Assembly (NCBI RefSeq): GCF_002556545.1
Contig: NZ_CP022685.1
Span: 8,596,001-8,660,000, forward strand
Direction: 5' to 3'
DNA from: Streptomyces formicae
GTDB lineage: Bacteria > Actinomycetota > Actinomycetes > Streptomycetales > Streptomycetaceae
Length of the DNA: 64,000 nt
This document shows positions 57,192-64,000 of this stretch, piece by piece. A program made the translations under genes and the position numbers. Every line of letters begins with the position of its first letter. Within the stretch, counting starts at the first letter, position 1. The notes beneath the pieces were generated by a model, which worked only from the letters and a program-made list of their open reading frames with translations, had not been told where the DNA came from and ran no database searches.

Positions 57192-57305
57192 CTTAACCTG
57201 CTATTAACTCAGCGTAGCTTGATCGTACTTGACTGTAATTGCCCGGCGGCGATTGACTGCGTGCTTGCCACCCCCCGCATCGACCCCCGACGCGAGAGCG
57301 AGCCA

Positions 57306-58676
57306 TTGACCACATCGCCTGCTGAGACCGCTGACCTGCTCGCACCTCTCGATCTGGCCTTCTGGAACATCGAGACCGCCGAACACCCCATGCACCTGGG
57401 GGCCCTCGGCGTCTTCGAGGCCGACGCGCCCGACGCGGCGGAGCGCGCCGCGGGCCTCCTCGCGGCGCGCGCGGAAGGCGTGCCCGGACTTCGCATGCGC
57501 ATACGTTCCGTCTGGCTGCCCTTCGGCGGCGCCACCCGCGCCCCGGTCTGCGCCTTCGACCCGTTCGACCACGTGCGGATCGCCGCCCCCGCGAGCGACT
57601 TCCACGCCGCGGCGGGCGAGCTGATGCAGCGCCCGCTGGACCGCGACAAACCGCCGTGGGAGGCGCATGTCCTGCCGGGCGCCGACGGCACGTCCTTCGG
57701 CGTGCTCTTCAAGTTCCACCACGCGCTCGCCGACGGGCTGCGCGCGCTGACCCTCGGCGCGGCCCTCCTCGACCCCGTCGACCTGCCCCTCTCCCGGCCC
57801 AGGCGCCCGGCGCCCGCCGTCCCCCGGCGGCCCCTGCCGGACCCGCGCAGGCTGCCCGGGCTCCTGCGGGAGACCGTTACGGAGGTCGGCCAGGCCCTCG
57901 GCATCGGCACGTCGGTGGCCCGCGCGACCCTGGGCGTGCGCTCGTCGGCGTCCCTCACCTCCGCCGCCACCGGCACCCGCCGCACCGCGGGCGTCGTCCT
58001 CGACCTGGACGACGTCCACCAGGTGCGCAAGGCGGTGGGCGGCACCGTCAACGACGTACTGATCGCGGTCGTGGCGGGCGCCCTGCGCCGCTGGCTCGAC
58101 GAGCGCGGCGACTGCAGCGAGGGCGTCGAGCCGCGCGCCCTCGTCCCCGTGTCGCGGCGCCGCCCGCGCACCGCGCAGCCGCCCGGCAACCGGCTCTCCG
58201 GCTATCTGGTGCGCCTCCCGGTCAGCGACGAGGACCCGCTGGTGAGGCTCCGCAGGGTGCGCACCGCCATGGACCGCAACAAGGAAGCGGGTCCCGAGCG
58301 CGGCGCGGGCGCCGTCGCGCTGCTCGCCGAGCACGTGCACCCGCTCGGCCACCGGATCGGCGGCCCCGTGGTGGCCCAGGCCGCCCGGCTGCTCTTCGAC
58401 ATCCTCGTCACCAGCGTCCCGCTGCCCGGCGTCGGCCTGCGCCTGGGCGGCTGCCCGCTCGCCGAGGTCTACCCCTTCGCGCCGCTCGCCAGGGGCCAGG
58501 CGCTCGCCGTCGCCGTGTCCACCTACCGCGGCAGGGTGCACTACGGCCTGGTCGCCGACGCCGCCGCCGTGCCCGACCTCGACCTCCTCGCGGACAGCGT
58601 GCGGAGGGAGGTCGACGACCTCGTGGCGCTGTGCGCGAAGGGCGCGGGTTTGGAGACCGGGCCCCGCGCTACGTAA
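57306..58676 (+). CDS. WS/DGAT-type wax ester synthase / diacylglycerol acyltransferase
   Basis: 456 residues. The catalytic motif HHALADG is at 138-144 and the N-terminus LLAPLDLAFWNIETAEHPMHLGAL-type block is characteristic, as are PLDRDKPPWEAH and the VNDVLIAVVAGALRRWL and NRLSGYLVRLPVS blocks. It transfers an acyl group from acyl-CoA to a fatty alcohol or diacylglycerol, making storage lipid on the inner membrane face. I chose TTG 57306, which gives the normal short lead before the first conserved block; GTG 57261 is an alternative. No link to the sugar genes is evident. Confidence 0.92.
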   Translation: MTTSPAETADLLAPLDLAFWNIETAEHPMHLGALGVFEADAPDAAERAAGLLAARAEGVPGLRMRIRSVWLPFGGATRAPVCAFDPFDHVRIAAPASDFHAAAGELMQRPLDRDKPPWEAHVLPGADGTSFGVLFKFHHALADGLRALTLGAALLDPVDLPLSRPRRPAPAVPRRPLPDPRRLPGLLRETVTEVGQALGIGTSVARATLGVRSSASLTSAATGTRRTAGVVLDLDDVHQVRKAVGGTVNDVLIAVVAGALRRWLDERGDCSEGVEPRALVPVSRRRPRTAQPPGNRLSGYLVRLPVSDEDPLVRLRRVRTAMDRNKEAGPERGAGAVALLAEHVHPLGHRIGGPVVAQAARLLFDILVTSVPLPGVGLRLGGCPLAEVYPFAPLARGQALAVAVSTYRGRVHYGLVADAAAVPDLDLLADSVRREVDDLVALCAKGAGLETGPRAT

Positions 58677-58747
58677 AGTTGCGCTTTTGGAGCTTCCGCG
58701 GACGACCAGACGCGCCGCGGCACGGGATGACACGAGGACAAGCGGCG

Positions 58748-60235
58748 ATGACGGTGACAGACGAAAGCCAGGAGGGGACCGTCGCGTACGGCCCCGGCAT
58801 CGACCCGGACCGCCTCGCCGTCTGCCTCGCGGTCCTCGACGAGCTCGACGAGCTCGACATCGACCACCCGGACGCGATCGCCGTGCGCCGGGCCACGGCC
58901 GGGATCTACCGCACGGTGAAGCAGCGCCGCCGTCAGGAGCGCCGCGCCGCCAAGACCGCCCACGACAAGGCGGTCACCGAGTCCACCGCGACGGGCTCCG
59001 CGCAGCGCATCGACGACGAGACCGAGGGGCTCCTGCCCTCCTCGCAGGTCGAGGAGGGCAGGATCGCCGGGATACTCCAGCGCCCGCGCTCCTGCTACAC
59101 CTGCAAGACCAGGTACGTGGAAGTCGACTACTTCTACCACCAGCTCTGTCCGGACTGCGCCCGCCTGAACCGGACCAAGCGCGACGCCCGCGCCGACCTC
59201 ACCGGCAAGCGCGCCCTGCTCACCGGCGGCCGCGCCAAGATCGGCATGTACATCGCGCTGCGCCTGCTCCGTGACGGCGCCCACACGACCATCACCACGC
59301 GGTTCCCCAAGGACGCCATCCGCCGCTTCAAGGCGATGGACGACTCGGCCGAGTGGCTGCACCGCCTGGAGGTCGTCGGCATCGACCTGCGCGACCCCGC
59401 GCAGTCCGTCGCCCTGGCCGAGCGGCTCGCCGCGGCGGGCCCCCTCGACATCCTGATCAACAACGCCACGCAGACCGTGCGCAGGCTGCCCTCCGCGTAC
59501 GCCGCGCTCGTCGACGGCGAGAGCGCGCCGCTGCCCGCCGGTGAGCTGCCCGTCCACGAGGTGATCGGCGCCTTCAACTCCGGCGCGGTGGACGGCCTGG
59601 CCGCGCTGCCCGTGGGCACCAGCGGCCTGGAGGCACAGCAGGTCGCCGACCTCGCGCTCGTCGCGGGCAACGCCAGCGTCGCCCGGCACCTGGACGGCAC
59701 CGCCATCGACGCGGGCGGCCTGGTCCCCGACGTCGTCGACAGCAACACCTGGGTGCAGACCATCGAGCAGATCTCCCCCGTGGAGCTCCTCGAAACGCAG
59801 CTGTGCAACTACACCTCGCCGTTCATCCTGATCAGCGCGTTGCGCCAGGCGATGGCCGACGCCGCGAAGAAGGCGTCGAGCGGCCGCGCCTACGTCGTCA
59901 ACGTCTCGGCGATGGAGGGCGTCTTCGGCCGCGGCTACAAGGGCGCGGGCCACCCGAACACGAACGCCGCGAAGGCCGCGATGAACATGGTGACGCGGAC
60001 CAGCGCCCAGGAGATGTTCGAGACCGACGGCATCCTGATGACCTCGGTCGACACCGGCTGGATCACCGACGAGCGCCCGCACTACGACAAGCTGCGCCTG
60101 GCCGAGGAGGGCTTCCACGCCCCGCTCGACCTGATCGACGGCGCGGCCCGCGTCTACGACCCGGTCGTGTGCGGCGAGGCGGGCGAGGACCTGTACGGCG
60201 TCTTCATGAAGGACTACGCGCCCGGCAAGTGGTAG
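58748..60235 (+). CDS. Zinc-ribbon short-chain dehydrogenase-like protein
   Basis: 495 residues, twice the usual SDR length. About 110 helical residues lead to a C4 zinc-ribbon-like motif (Cys116, Cys119, Cys134, Cys137, as CYTC and CPDC), then a Rossmann SDR domain with TGGRAKIG (159-166), INNATQT and VVNVSAMEG. At the catalytic YxxxK the Lys is present (Lys409) but the Tyr position holds Thr405, so ordinary SDR chemistry is doubtful. A large insertion of about 80 residues after INNATQ is also unusual. ATG 58748 has GAGGAC upstream. It may be a sensor, a regulatory protein or an enzyme with a different proton donor. Function is unknown. Confidence 0.85.
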   Translation: MTVTDESQEGTVAYGPGIDPDRLAVCLAVLDELDELDIDHPDAIAVRRATAGIYRTVKQRRRQERRAAKTAHDKAVTESTATGSAQRIDDETEGLLPSSQVEEGRIAGILQRPRSCYTCKTRYVEVDYFYHQLCPDCARLNRTKRDARADLTGKRALLTGGRAKIGMYIALRLLRDGAHTTITTRFPKDAIRRFKAMDDSAEWLHRLEVVGIDLRDPAQSVALAERLAAAGPLDILINNATQTVRRLPSAYAALVDGESAPLPAGELPVHEVIGAFNSGAVDGLAALPVGTSGLEAQQVADLALVAGNASVARHLDGTAIDAGGLVPDVVDSNTWVQTIEQISPVELLETQLCNYTSPFILISALRQAMADAAKKASSGRAYVVNVSAMEGVFGRGYKGAGHPNTNAAKAAMNMVTRTSAQEMFETDGILMTSVDTGWITDERPHYDKLRLAEEGFHAPLDLIDGAARVYDPVVCGEAGEDLYGVFMKDYAPGKW

Positions 60236-60241
60236 ACCGCC

Positions 60242-60263
60242 CGGGGTGGCGGCCGCCACCCCG
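60242..60263. terminator. Perfect 22-base palindrome after the SDR gene
   Basis: CGGGGTGGCGG followed directly by its complement, seven bases after the stop codon. With no loop, the folded form would open a few central bases. It probably acts with the next hairpin. Confidence 0.6.
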
Positions 60264-60278
60264 CACCTGACGCGCGCC

Positions 60279-60311
60279 GAAGGGCCGCCCCGCTCGCCGG
60301 GGCGGCCCTTC
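60279..60311. terminator. Hairpin terminator
   Basis: A 14-base perfect stem (GAAGGGCCGCCCCG at 60279-60292, complement at 60298-60311) with a five-base loop. It lies 44 bases beyond the SDR stop and is a strong intrinsic terminator. Confidence 0.8.
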
Positions 60312-60776
60312 TCGCGTCGGCCTCACGGGACGCGTCCCGCGTCGGCCGTACGGGACGCGTTCGCGCCAGTCGTACGGGGTGCGACGACCGCCTTCCGGTT
60401 CGCGCGCCCGTCACGGGCGGTGGGCGCGGGACCGGCCGGAGGGCCCGGGACTGCCTGTCGGGCCCGGTGTCGCGCGGTGTCGGGGCCATCGGGGCCCACG
60501 CACGACACGGTCCCCACGGGTCCACCGGAGCCCGCTGGGCGCGGTTGTCCGCGGAGGCGCCATTGTCCGGAATCTGTCCAACCCTTGGGCCCCATCGAGC
60601 GTGGCCGCGCTCATTTGGTTAACCTAGGGCGAACGGGCCGCCACGAGGGGTCCACGAACACCCCTCGGCGACCCCGGGACAGGCCGGCGACCACGGCCGC
60701 GGTCCCGCCTTCGAACGGGCGCCACCGCGACCGAACTGCCCTTGTCCTTCCGTTACGCGACACAAAGGAGTGCGCG

Positions 60777-60950
60777 GTGACACCAGATCTGACGAAGCAG
60801 GAAAAGCGACCGGCGGAACGCGGCGGCGAGCGGGCCGGTCGGCCCCACAAGCTCCGCAACCTCGAGGCGTGGGCCAAGGCGGCCCCGATCCGCCTGGCAG
60901 GCTACGAGGACGACCTCGCCGAGCCGCACATCCTGCCCGGCATCGACTGA
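60777..60950 (+). CDS. Orphan 57-residue peptide gene
   Basis: Starts at GTG 60777 with AAAGGAG six bases upstream and ends at TGA 60948-60950. The peptide begins MTPDLTKQEKRPAERGG, is very basic for its first 30 residues (GRPHKLRNLEAWAKAAP), then switches to an acidic tail, LAGYEDDLAEPHILPGID. No signal peptide. The bipartite basic-leader/acidic-tail pattern could suit a modified-peptide precursor, a small DNA- or protein-binding factor, or a partner of a larger protein. No modifying enzyme is recognised next to it. It is flanked by strong hairpins on both sides and stands as its own transcription unit. Confidence 0.6.
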   Translation: MTPDLTKQEKRPAERGGERAGRPHKLRNLEAWAKAAPIRLAGYEDDLAEPHILPGID

Positions 60951-60983
60951 TCCGACCCCGGACCGGCCGATCCGGCCAAGGCC

Positions 60984-61010
60984 CCGGTCGGCTCCGACAG
61001 CTCCGACCGG
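60984..61010 (+). terminator. Hairpin after the peptide gene
   Basis: CCGGTCGG (60984-60991) and CCGACCGG (61003-61010) form an eight-base stem, 34 bases after the peptide stop. Confidence 0.6.
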
Positions 61011-61023
61011 TCCGCTTCGCCAC

Positions 61024-61050
61024 GTGCCCCCGCCCCTCGGGCGGGGGCAC
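61024..61050. terminator. Strong hairpin terminator
   Basis: GTGCCCCCGCCC (61024-61035) pairs perfectly with GGGCGGGGGCAC (61039-61050) across a three-base loop, the second and stronger stop after the peptide gene. Confidence 0.8.
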
Positions 61051-61403
61051 GGGTGTCTCCGGGCGCGGACGGCGGTCCCCTCCGCAGTCGCCCGCACCTC
61101 TCACGGCGGCGGGCCGAGCGTCATCGGCATGCGCTCGGCCCGCCGGACGTGATCCACGAGGCGGAAAGTACAAGAGGCCGGGTGAGTTGACCATTCCGCG
61201 GGATGGATCTCCGCCACTCCCCGACTGCCGAGGCGATTCATCCGATGGCTCATCGGAAATGTCCAAGACCCGGGCGGAGACAGTGCATTGACACCTCTCC
61301 GGGGTGCTTGAATCATCGGACCACATGACCGAACTGTGCTCGTCCTCCGGGCATCGGCGGCGCAGGGACCGGCGACGCGGGCAGCAGGAGGCTGACGCTC
61401 AAC

Positions 61404-61592
61404 GTGCCCCTCCAGCCCGGCACCGCCGTCACCGACACGCTCCAGCGCTGGCAACTGGACGAGGCGGCCGGTGGCTACCGGCTGACCAACGCCATCACGC
61501 GCATGGCCGCGCACGTGACGGACGCGGGGCGGCTCCTCCCGTACCCGAAGAACCAACGCTCGCCCGCCGTCTGGACCTTGACCGCCCCCTGA
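61404..61592 (+). pseudogene. Remnant of a carbohydrate-binding (ricin-lectin-like) domain
   Basis: 62 codons reading VPLQPGTAVTDTLQRWQL, then GGYRLTNAITRMAAHV and SPAVWTLTAP. This looks like the last part of a ricin-B-lectin-like or related sugar-binding domain at the C-terminus of a secreted polysaccharide enzyme. No matching catalytic domain precedes it; upstream frames are broken. I read it as the tail left from a deletion, ending 19 bases before the fucosidase start. A GTG at 61404 with GGAGG about 13 bases upstream leaves a small chance that it is translated. Confidence 0.5.
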
Positions 61593-61611
61593 CCCGAGGG
61601 AGACCCGCCCC

Positions 61612-63183
61612 ATGACCGTCAGCAGACGTCTCTTCATGGCCGCCGCCGTCAGTACCGCCGTCGCCGCGTCCAGCGTCTCGATCCCCGTGACCACCGCTGC
61701 CGCCGCCACCCGCCCCGGCGGCGCCGAACCGCCCTACCGCATCCCCATCGGCCCCGGCGACTCACCCGAGTCCGTCGTCGCCAAGGCGTCCCGGGTCCGG
61801 CCGACAGCACGGCAGATCGCCTGGCAGAAGCTGGAGCAGACCGCGTTCCTGCACTTCGGCGTCAACACCTTCACCGGGCTCGAATGGGGGACCGGCGACG
61901 AGGACCCGAACGTCTTCCAGCCGTCGGGCCTTGACACCGACCAGTGGGCACGCGCGCTGCGCGACGGCGGCTTCACGCTCGCGATCCTCACCGTCAAGCA
62001 CCACGACGGCTTCGTCCTCTACCGGACCCGCTACACCGAACACGGTGTGGCGAGCAGCAGTTGGCGCGGCGGCAAGGGCGACGTCCTCGCGTCGTTCGCG
62101 AAATCACTGCGCCGGTACGGCATCAAGGTCGGCGTCTACATCTCGCCCGCCGACGAGAACCAGTACCTCGACGGCGTCTACGCCAACGGCAGCAAGCGCT
62201 CGGCGCGCACCATCCCCACCCTGACGCCCGACGACGACCGGGCGGGTGACGATCCGCGCACCTTCACGCTCGACGCCACCGACTACGGCGCCCACATGCT
62301 CAACCAGCTCTACGAGGTGCTCACCGAGTACGGCCCCGTCGACGAGGTCTGGTTCGACGGGGCACAGGGCCGCATCCCGCCGGACAAGGTGGAGACGTAC
62401 GACTGGGACAGCTGGTACACCCTGATCCGCGCGCTCGCCCCGAACGCCACGATGGCGGTGCGCGGGCCCGACGTGCGCTGGGTCGGCAACGAGGGCGGTC
62501 TCGCGCGCGAGAACGAGTGGAGCGTCGTCCCCGTCAAGGACTCGGGCAACGGCAGCATCGACTACGCGCTCGCGTACGACGCACCCGACCAGGGCAGTCG
62601 CGCGGCGCTCGCCGAGGCGCGGTCCGTCGCCCAGTACGTGCAGTGGTGGCCCGCCGAGTGCGACGTGTCCATCAGGCCGGGATGGTTCTACCACGAGGAC
62701 GAAAAGCCCAAGAGCGTCGAGCAGTTGACGGACATCTGGTTCCGCTCGGTCGGGCGCAACTCGGTGCTCCTGCTCAACATCCCGCCGGACGAGCGGGGGC
62801 TCCTTCCCGACGCGGACGTGACCCGCCTTCGCGAGTTCCGCGAGCGGATCCGCAAGGAGCTGCCGAAGGACCTCGCGGACGGCGCGCGCACCCGGCACGA
62901 CCGCAAGGCGGGCACCGTCACCGTCGACCTGGGCCGGGCCCGCGAGGTCGACAGGGTCAGGATCGCCGAGGACATCCGGCACGGGCAGCAGGTGGAGCAC
63001 GCGGTCGTCGAGGCGCGCGTGGGTGACACCTGGCGGACCGTGACCGAGGTCGACACGGTCGGCGCGAGCCGCGCGCTCAGGCTCGCCGCCCCGGTGACGG
63101 CGCGGCGGTGGCGGCTGCGGGTGACGCGGTCACGGGGCGCGGTGCGGATCGCGGAGTTCGGTCTCTACCGGTCGCAGGTGTGA
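61612..63183 (+). CDS. Secreted GH29 alpha-L-fucosidase
   Basis: 523 residues with a twin-arginine-type signal (SRRLFMAAAVSTAVAAS, cut near TAAAA). GH29 blocks: QKLEQTAFLHFGVNTFTG, the conserved LTVKHHDGFVLY, GVYISPAD and VDEVWFDGAQG with the nucleophile Asp249, then LLLNIPPDERG. A C-terminal beta-sandwich (VTVDLGRAREVDRVRIAED to EFGLYRSQV) resembles a discoidin-type sugar-binding domain. It releases terminal alpha-L-fucose from glycans outside the cell. ATG 61612 follows GAGGGAG. It lies 4.5 kb from the GH92 gene with unrelated genes between, so joint action on one glycan is possible but not shown. Confidence 0.95.
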   Translation: MTVSRRLFMAAAVSTAVAASSVSIPVTTAAAATRPGGAEPPYRIPIGPGDSPESVVAKASRVRPTARQIAWQKLEQTAFLHFGVNTFTGLEWGTGDEDPNVFQPSGLDTDQWARALRDGGFTLAILTVKHHDGFVLYRTRYTEHGVASSSWRGGKGDVLASFAKSLRRYGIKVGVYISPADENQYLDGVYANGSKRSARTIPTLTPDDDRAGDDPRTFTLDATDYGAHMLNQLYEVLTEYGPVDEVWFDGAQGRIPPDKVETYDWDSWYTLIRALAPNATMAVRGPDVRWVGNEGGLARENEWSVVPVKDSGNGSIDYALAYDAPDQGSRAALAEARSVAQYVQWWPAECDVSIRPGWFYHEDEKPKSVEQLTDIWFRSVGRNSVLLLNIPPDERGLLPDADVTRLREFRERIRKELPKDLADGARTRHDRKAGTVTVDLGRAREVDRVRIAEDIRHGQQVEHAVVEARVGDTWRTVTEVDTVGASRALRLAAPVTARRWRLRVTRSRGAVRIAEFGLYRSQV

Positions 63184-63205
63184 GGGAGGCGCGGGCCGTT
63201 CCGCG

Positions 63206-63235
63206 TTGACATGTGGGGGAGCGGGTGTCTGTAAT
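63206..63235 (+). promoter_or_regulatory. Near-consensus promoter before the deazaflavin-dependent gene
   Basis: TTGACA (63206-63211) and TGTAAT (63230-63235) with an 18-base spacer, close to the sigma-70/HrdB ideal. It predicts a transcript starting near 63242 with a leader of about 240 bases. Confidence 0.7.
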
Positions 63236-63345
63236 GGTGCTCGTGCCGCGTGGCGCCGACCAAAGAGCAGTGGGCAGGTCGGCGACCGGGCGAGCACCTT
63301 CACTCAAGGACGACGCCCATGAGTACGTCGTGAGTTCACACCTCC
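63236..63345 (+). ncRNA. Structured 5' leader, possible attenuator
   Basis: Nested inverted repeats follow the promoter: GGTGCTCG (63236-63243) with CGAGCACC further on, and GCCGACC with GGTCGGC inside it. A later hairpin, GACGAC/GTCGT, surrounds a very short frame ATG-AGT-ACG-TCG-TGA preceded by AAGGA. The pattern suggests an attenuator, riboswitch-like leader or upstream peptide, but I recognise no known class. The outer stem may lie partly outside the transcript. Confidence 0.35.
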
Positions 63346-63481
63346 GGGCCACTGCCTGACCGTGCGCTTTCGCGCGCCGTCACCCGTGACCGGCAACCTC
63401 CCTCATCCACACCGCTGTCGACGCATGCCATCGCGCCGTCGACGCGGAGCCGAACATCCCGTACGGAGTTCTGACACCGTC

Positions 63482-64000
63482 ATGCCCACACCCTTCAACC
63501 AGTCCGTCATCGACGAGTTCCGCGCCCACGGCGGCAAGGTCGGCGGCCCCTTCGACGGCGGCGACCTCCTCCTGCTCACCACCACGGGCGCCAGGTCCGG
63601 CAAGGAACACACCACGCCGCTCGGCTTCGTCCGCGACGGCGGCCTGCTCCTGGTCGTCGGCTCGAACCTCGGCTCGCCCCGGCACCCCGACTGGTACCAC
63701 AACGTCCTCGCCCGCCCCACGGTGCGCGTGGAGCTCGGCACCGAGGAGTTCCAGGCGATCGCCGTCCCCGCCGAGGGGGAGCGCCGCGACCGGCTCTTCG
63801 AGCGGGTGGTCGCGGCCGAGCGCGGATACGGCGACTACCAGGCGCGCACCAGCAGGATCCTGCCGGTCGTCGTCCTGGAACGCCCGGCGCACGAGGCCGA
63901 CATCCCCGAAGAGGCCGACAACTTCGCGGACAAGATGCTCCAGGTGCACCTGTGGCTGCGCGGCCAACTGCGCCACGTGCGGGCCGAGACCGACGCGCAC
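63482..64000 (+). CDS. Deazaflavin (F420)-dependent nitroreductase-family protein, 3'-truncated by the window
   Basis: 173 codons are visible from ATG 63482 and the frame is still open at the window end. The core LLLTTTGARSGKEHTTPL, then LVVGSNLGSPRHPDWYHNV and ARPTVRVELG, is the DDN/F420H(2)-dependent reductase fold, where the ARSGK loop contacts the deazaflavin. An extra helical part begins after VVLERPAHEADIPEE, so the full protein is longer than the minimal 130-150-residue family and may be a fusion. Substrate is unknown. A CGGAG ribosome-site candidate lies 13 bases upstream, and a strong promoter and structured leader precede it. Confidence 0.85.
   Translation, partial: MPTPFNQSVIDEFRAHGGKVGGPFDGGDLLLLTTTGARSGKEHTTPLGFVRDGGLLLVVGSNLGSPRHPDWYHNVLARPTVRVELGTEEFQAIAVPAEGERRDRLFERVVAAERGYGDYQARTSRILPVVVLERPAHEADIPEEADNFADKMLQVHLWLRGQLRHVRAETDAH

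Larger units (their letters stand above)
60236..60776. other. 541-base intergenic region with hairpins and GC-rich repeats
   Basis: The first 80 bases hold two strong hairpins that end the SDR transcript. The middle part (60310-60600) is extremely GC-rich with scattered TACGGGACGCG and TCGTACGGGG repeats and no convincing gene. Near 60616 lies GGTTAACC, an AT-rich palindrome, which may belong to the promoter of the 57-residue peptide gene. Confidence 0.5.
60951..61403. other. Intergenic region after the orphan peptide gene
   Basis: The first 100 bases hold two hairpins. The remainder (61051-61403) shows no credible gene on either strand. It contains a somewhat AT-richer stretch around 61160-61330 that could carry a promoter. 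Confidence 0.4.

Noticed and set aside
63380..63440. A SAM-type riboswitch suggested by ACCGGCAACC before the deazaflavin-dependent gene
   Set aside because: Only the GGCAACC element fits. The following conserved GGTGCCxxGGGTGA part and the multi-helix junction are absent.

Overview
The window is high-GC actinobacterial DNA, almost certainly Streptomyces. Supporting signs are strong G/C bias at third codon positions, frequent GTG/TTG starts, GGAGG-type ribosome sites, ATGA/GTGA gene overlaps, a modular type I polyketide synthase (PKS), an Rpf-LysM-M23 cell-wall enzyme and a GlgC/GT4 maltosyl-type glycogen pair. I recognised no rRNA, tRNA, CRISPR array or intact insertion sequence.

Region 1 (3-18594) is the 3' end of a modular PKS cluster. 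The first gene enters the window already inside a ketoreductase (KR) domain. The visible order is KR-ACP, KS-AT-DH-KR-ACP, then a second protein KS-AT-DH-KR-ACP-KS-AT-DH-KR-ACP-TE, followed by a type II thioesterase. AT motifs read malonyl, malonyl, methylmalonyl. All three complete modules carry KR and DH, so the released acyl end is predicted to be a 2-methyl-2,4,6-triene. No tailoring gene follows the type II thioesterase, so about 18.6 kb is the likely right border of the cluster.

Region 2 (18.7-35.6 kb) is mixed metabolic and regulatory DNA. It holds a GNAT acetyltransferase, an aquaporin, an unknown protein divergent from a TetR regulator with twin operators, a tightly coupled aromatic ring-cleavage operon (extradiol dioxygenase, FAH hydrolase, FAD hydroxylase, then a CoA-transferase pair), a second TetR regulator, an HXXEE membrane protein, a membrane-anchored protein split by an apparent one-base frameshift, and a DUF1330/LysR divergent pair. 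It ends with a minus-strand set under an iron-box-like site: SDR, decayed asparagine-synthetase-like pieces, a small protein and an MFS exporter.

Region 3 (35.7-45.9 kb) is mostly core-type chromosome: a secreted serine protease, panD, a small acetyltransferase, an Asp/Glu racemase-like gene with an apparent frameshift, a proline-rich miniprotein, a CE7 esterase, the Rpf-LysM-M23 enzyme, a DMT transporter, a FhuF-like iron-sulfur protein and the glycogen genes.

Region 4 (46-63.2 kb) is a carbohydrate-utilisation region. A four-gene sugar ABC importer resembling the galactofuranose system YtfQ-YtfR-YtfT-YjfF lies beside a LacI regulator, a secreted PA14-GH2 glycosidase and a secreted GH92 alpha-mannosidase. 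LacI-like ACAACGTTGT sites lie before the importer, the GH2 gene and the GH92 gene. Together they suggest use of a galactofuranose/mannose glycan such as fungal galactomannan. A WS/DGAT acyltransferase, an odd zinc-ribbon SDR, an orphan 57-residue peptide gene, a lectin-domain remnant and a GH29 fucosidase follow. The window closes inside a deazaflavin-dependent nitroreductase-family gene behind a long structured leader.
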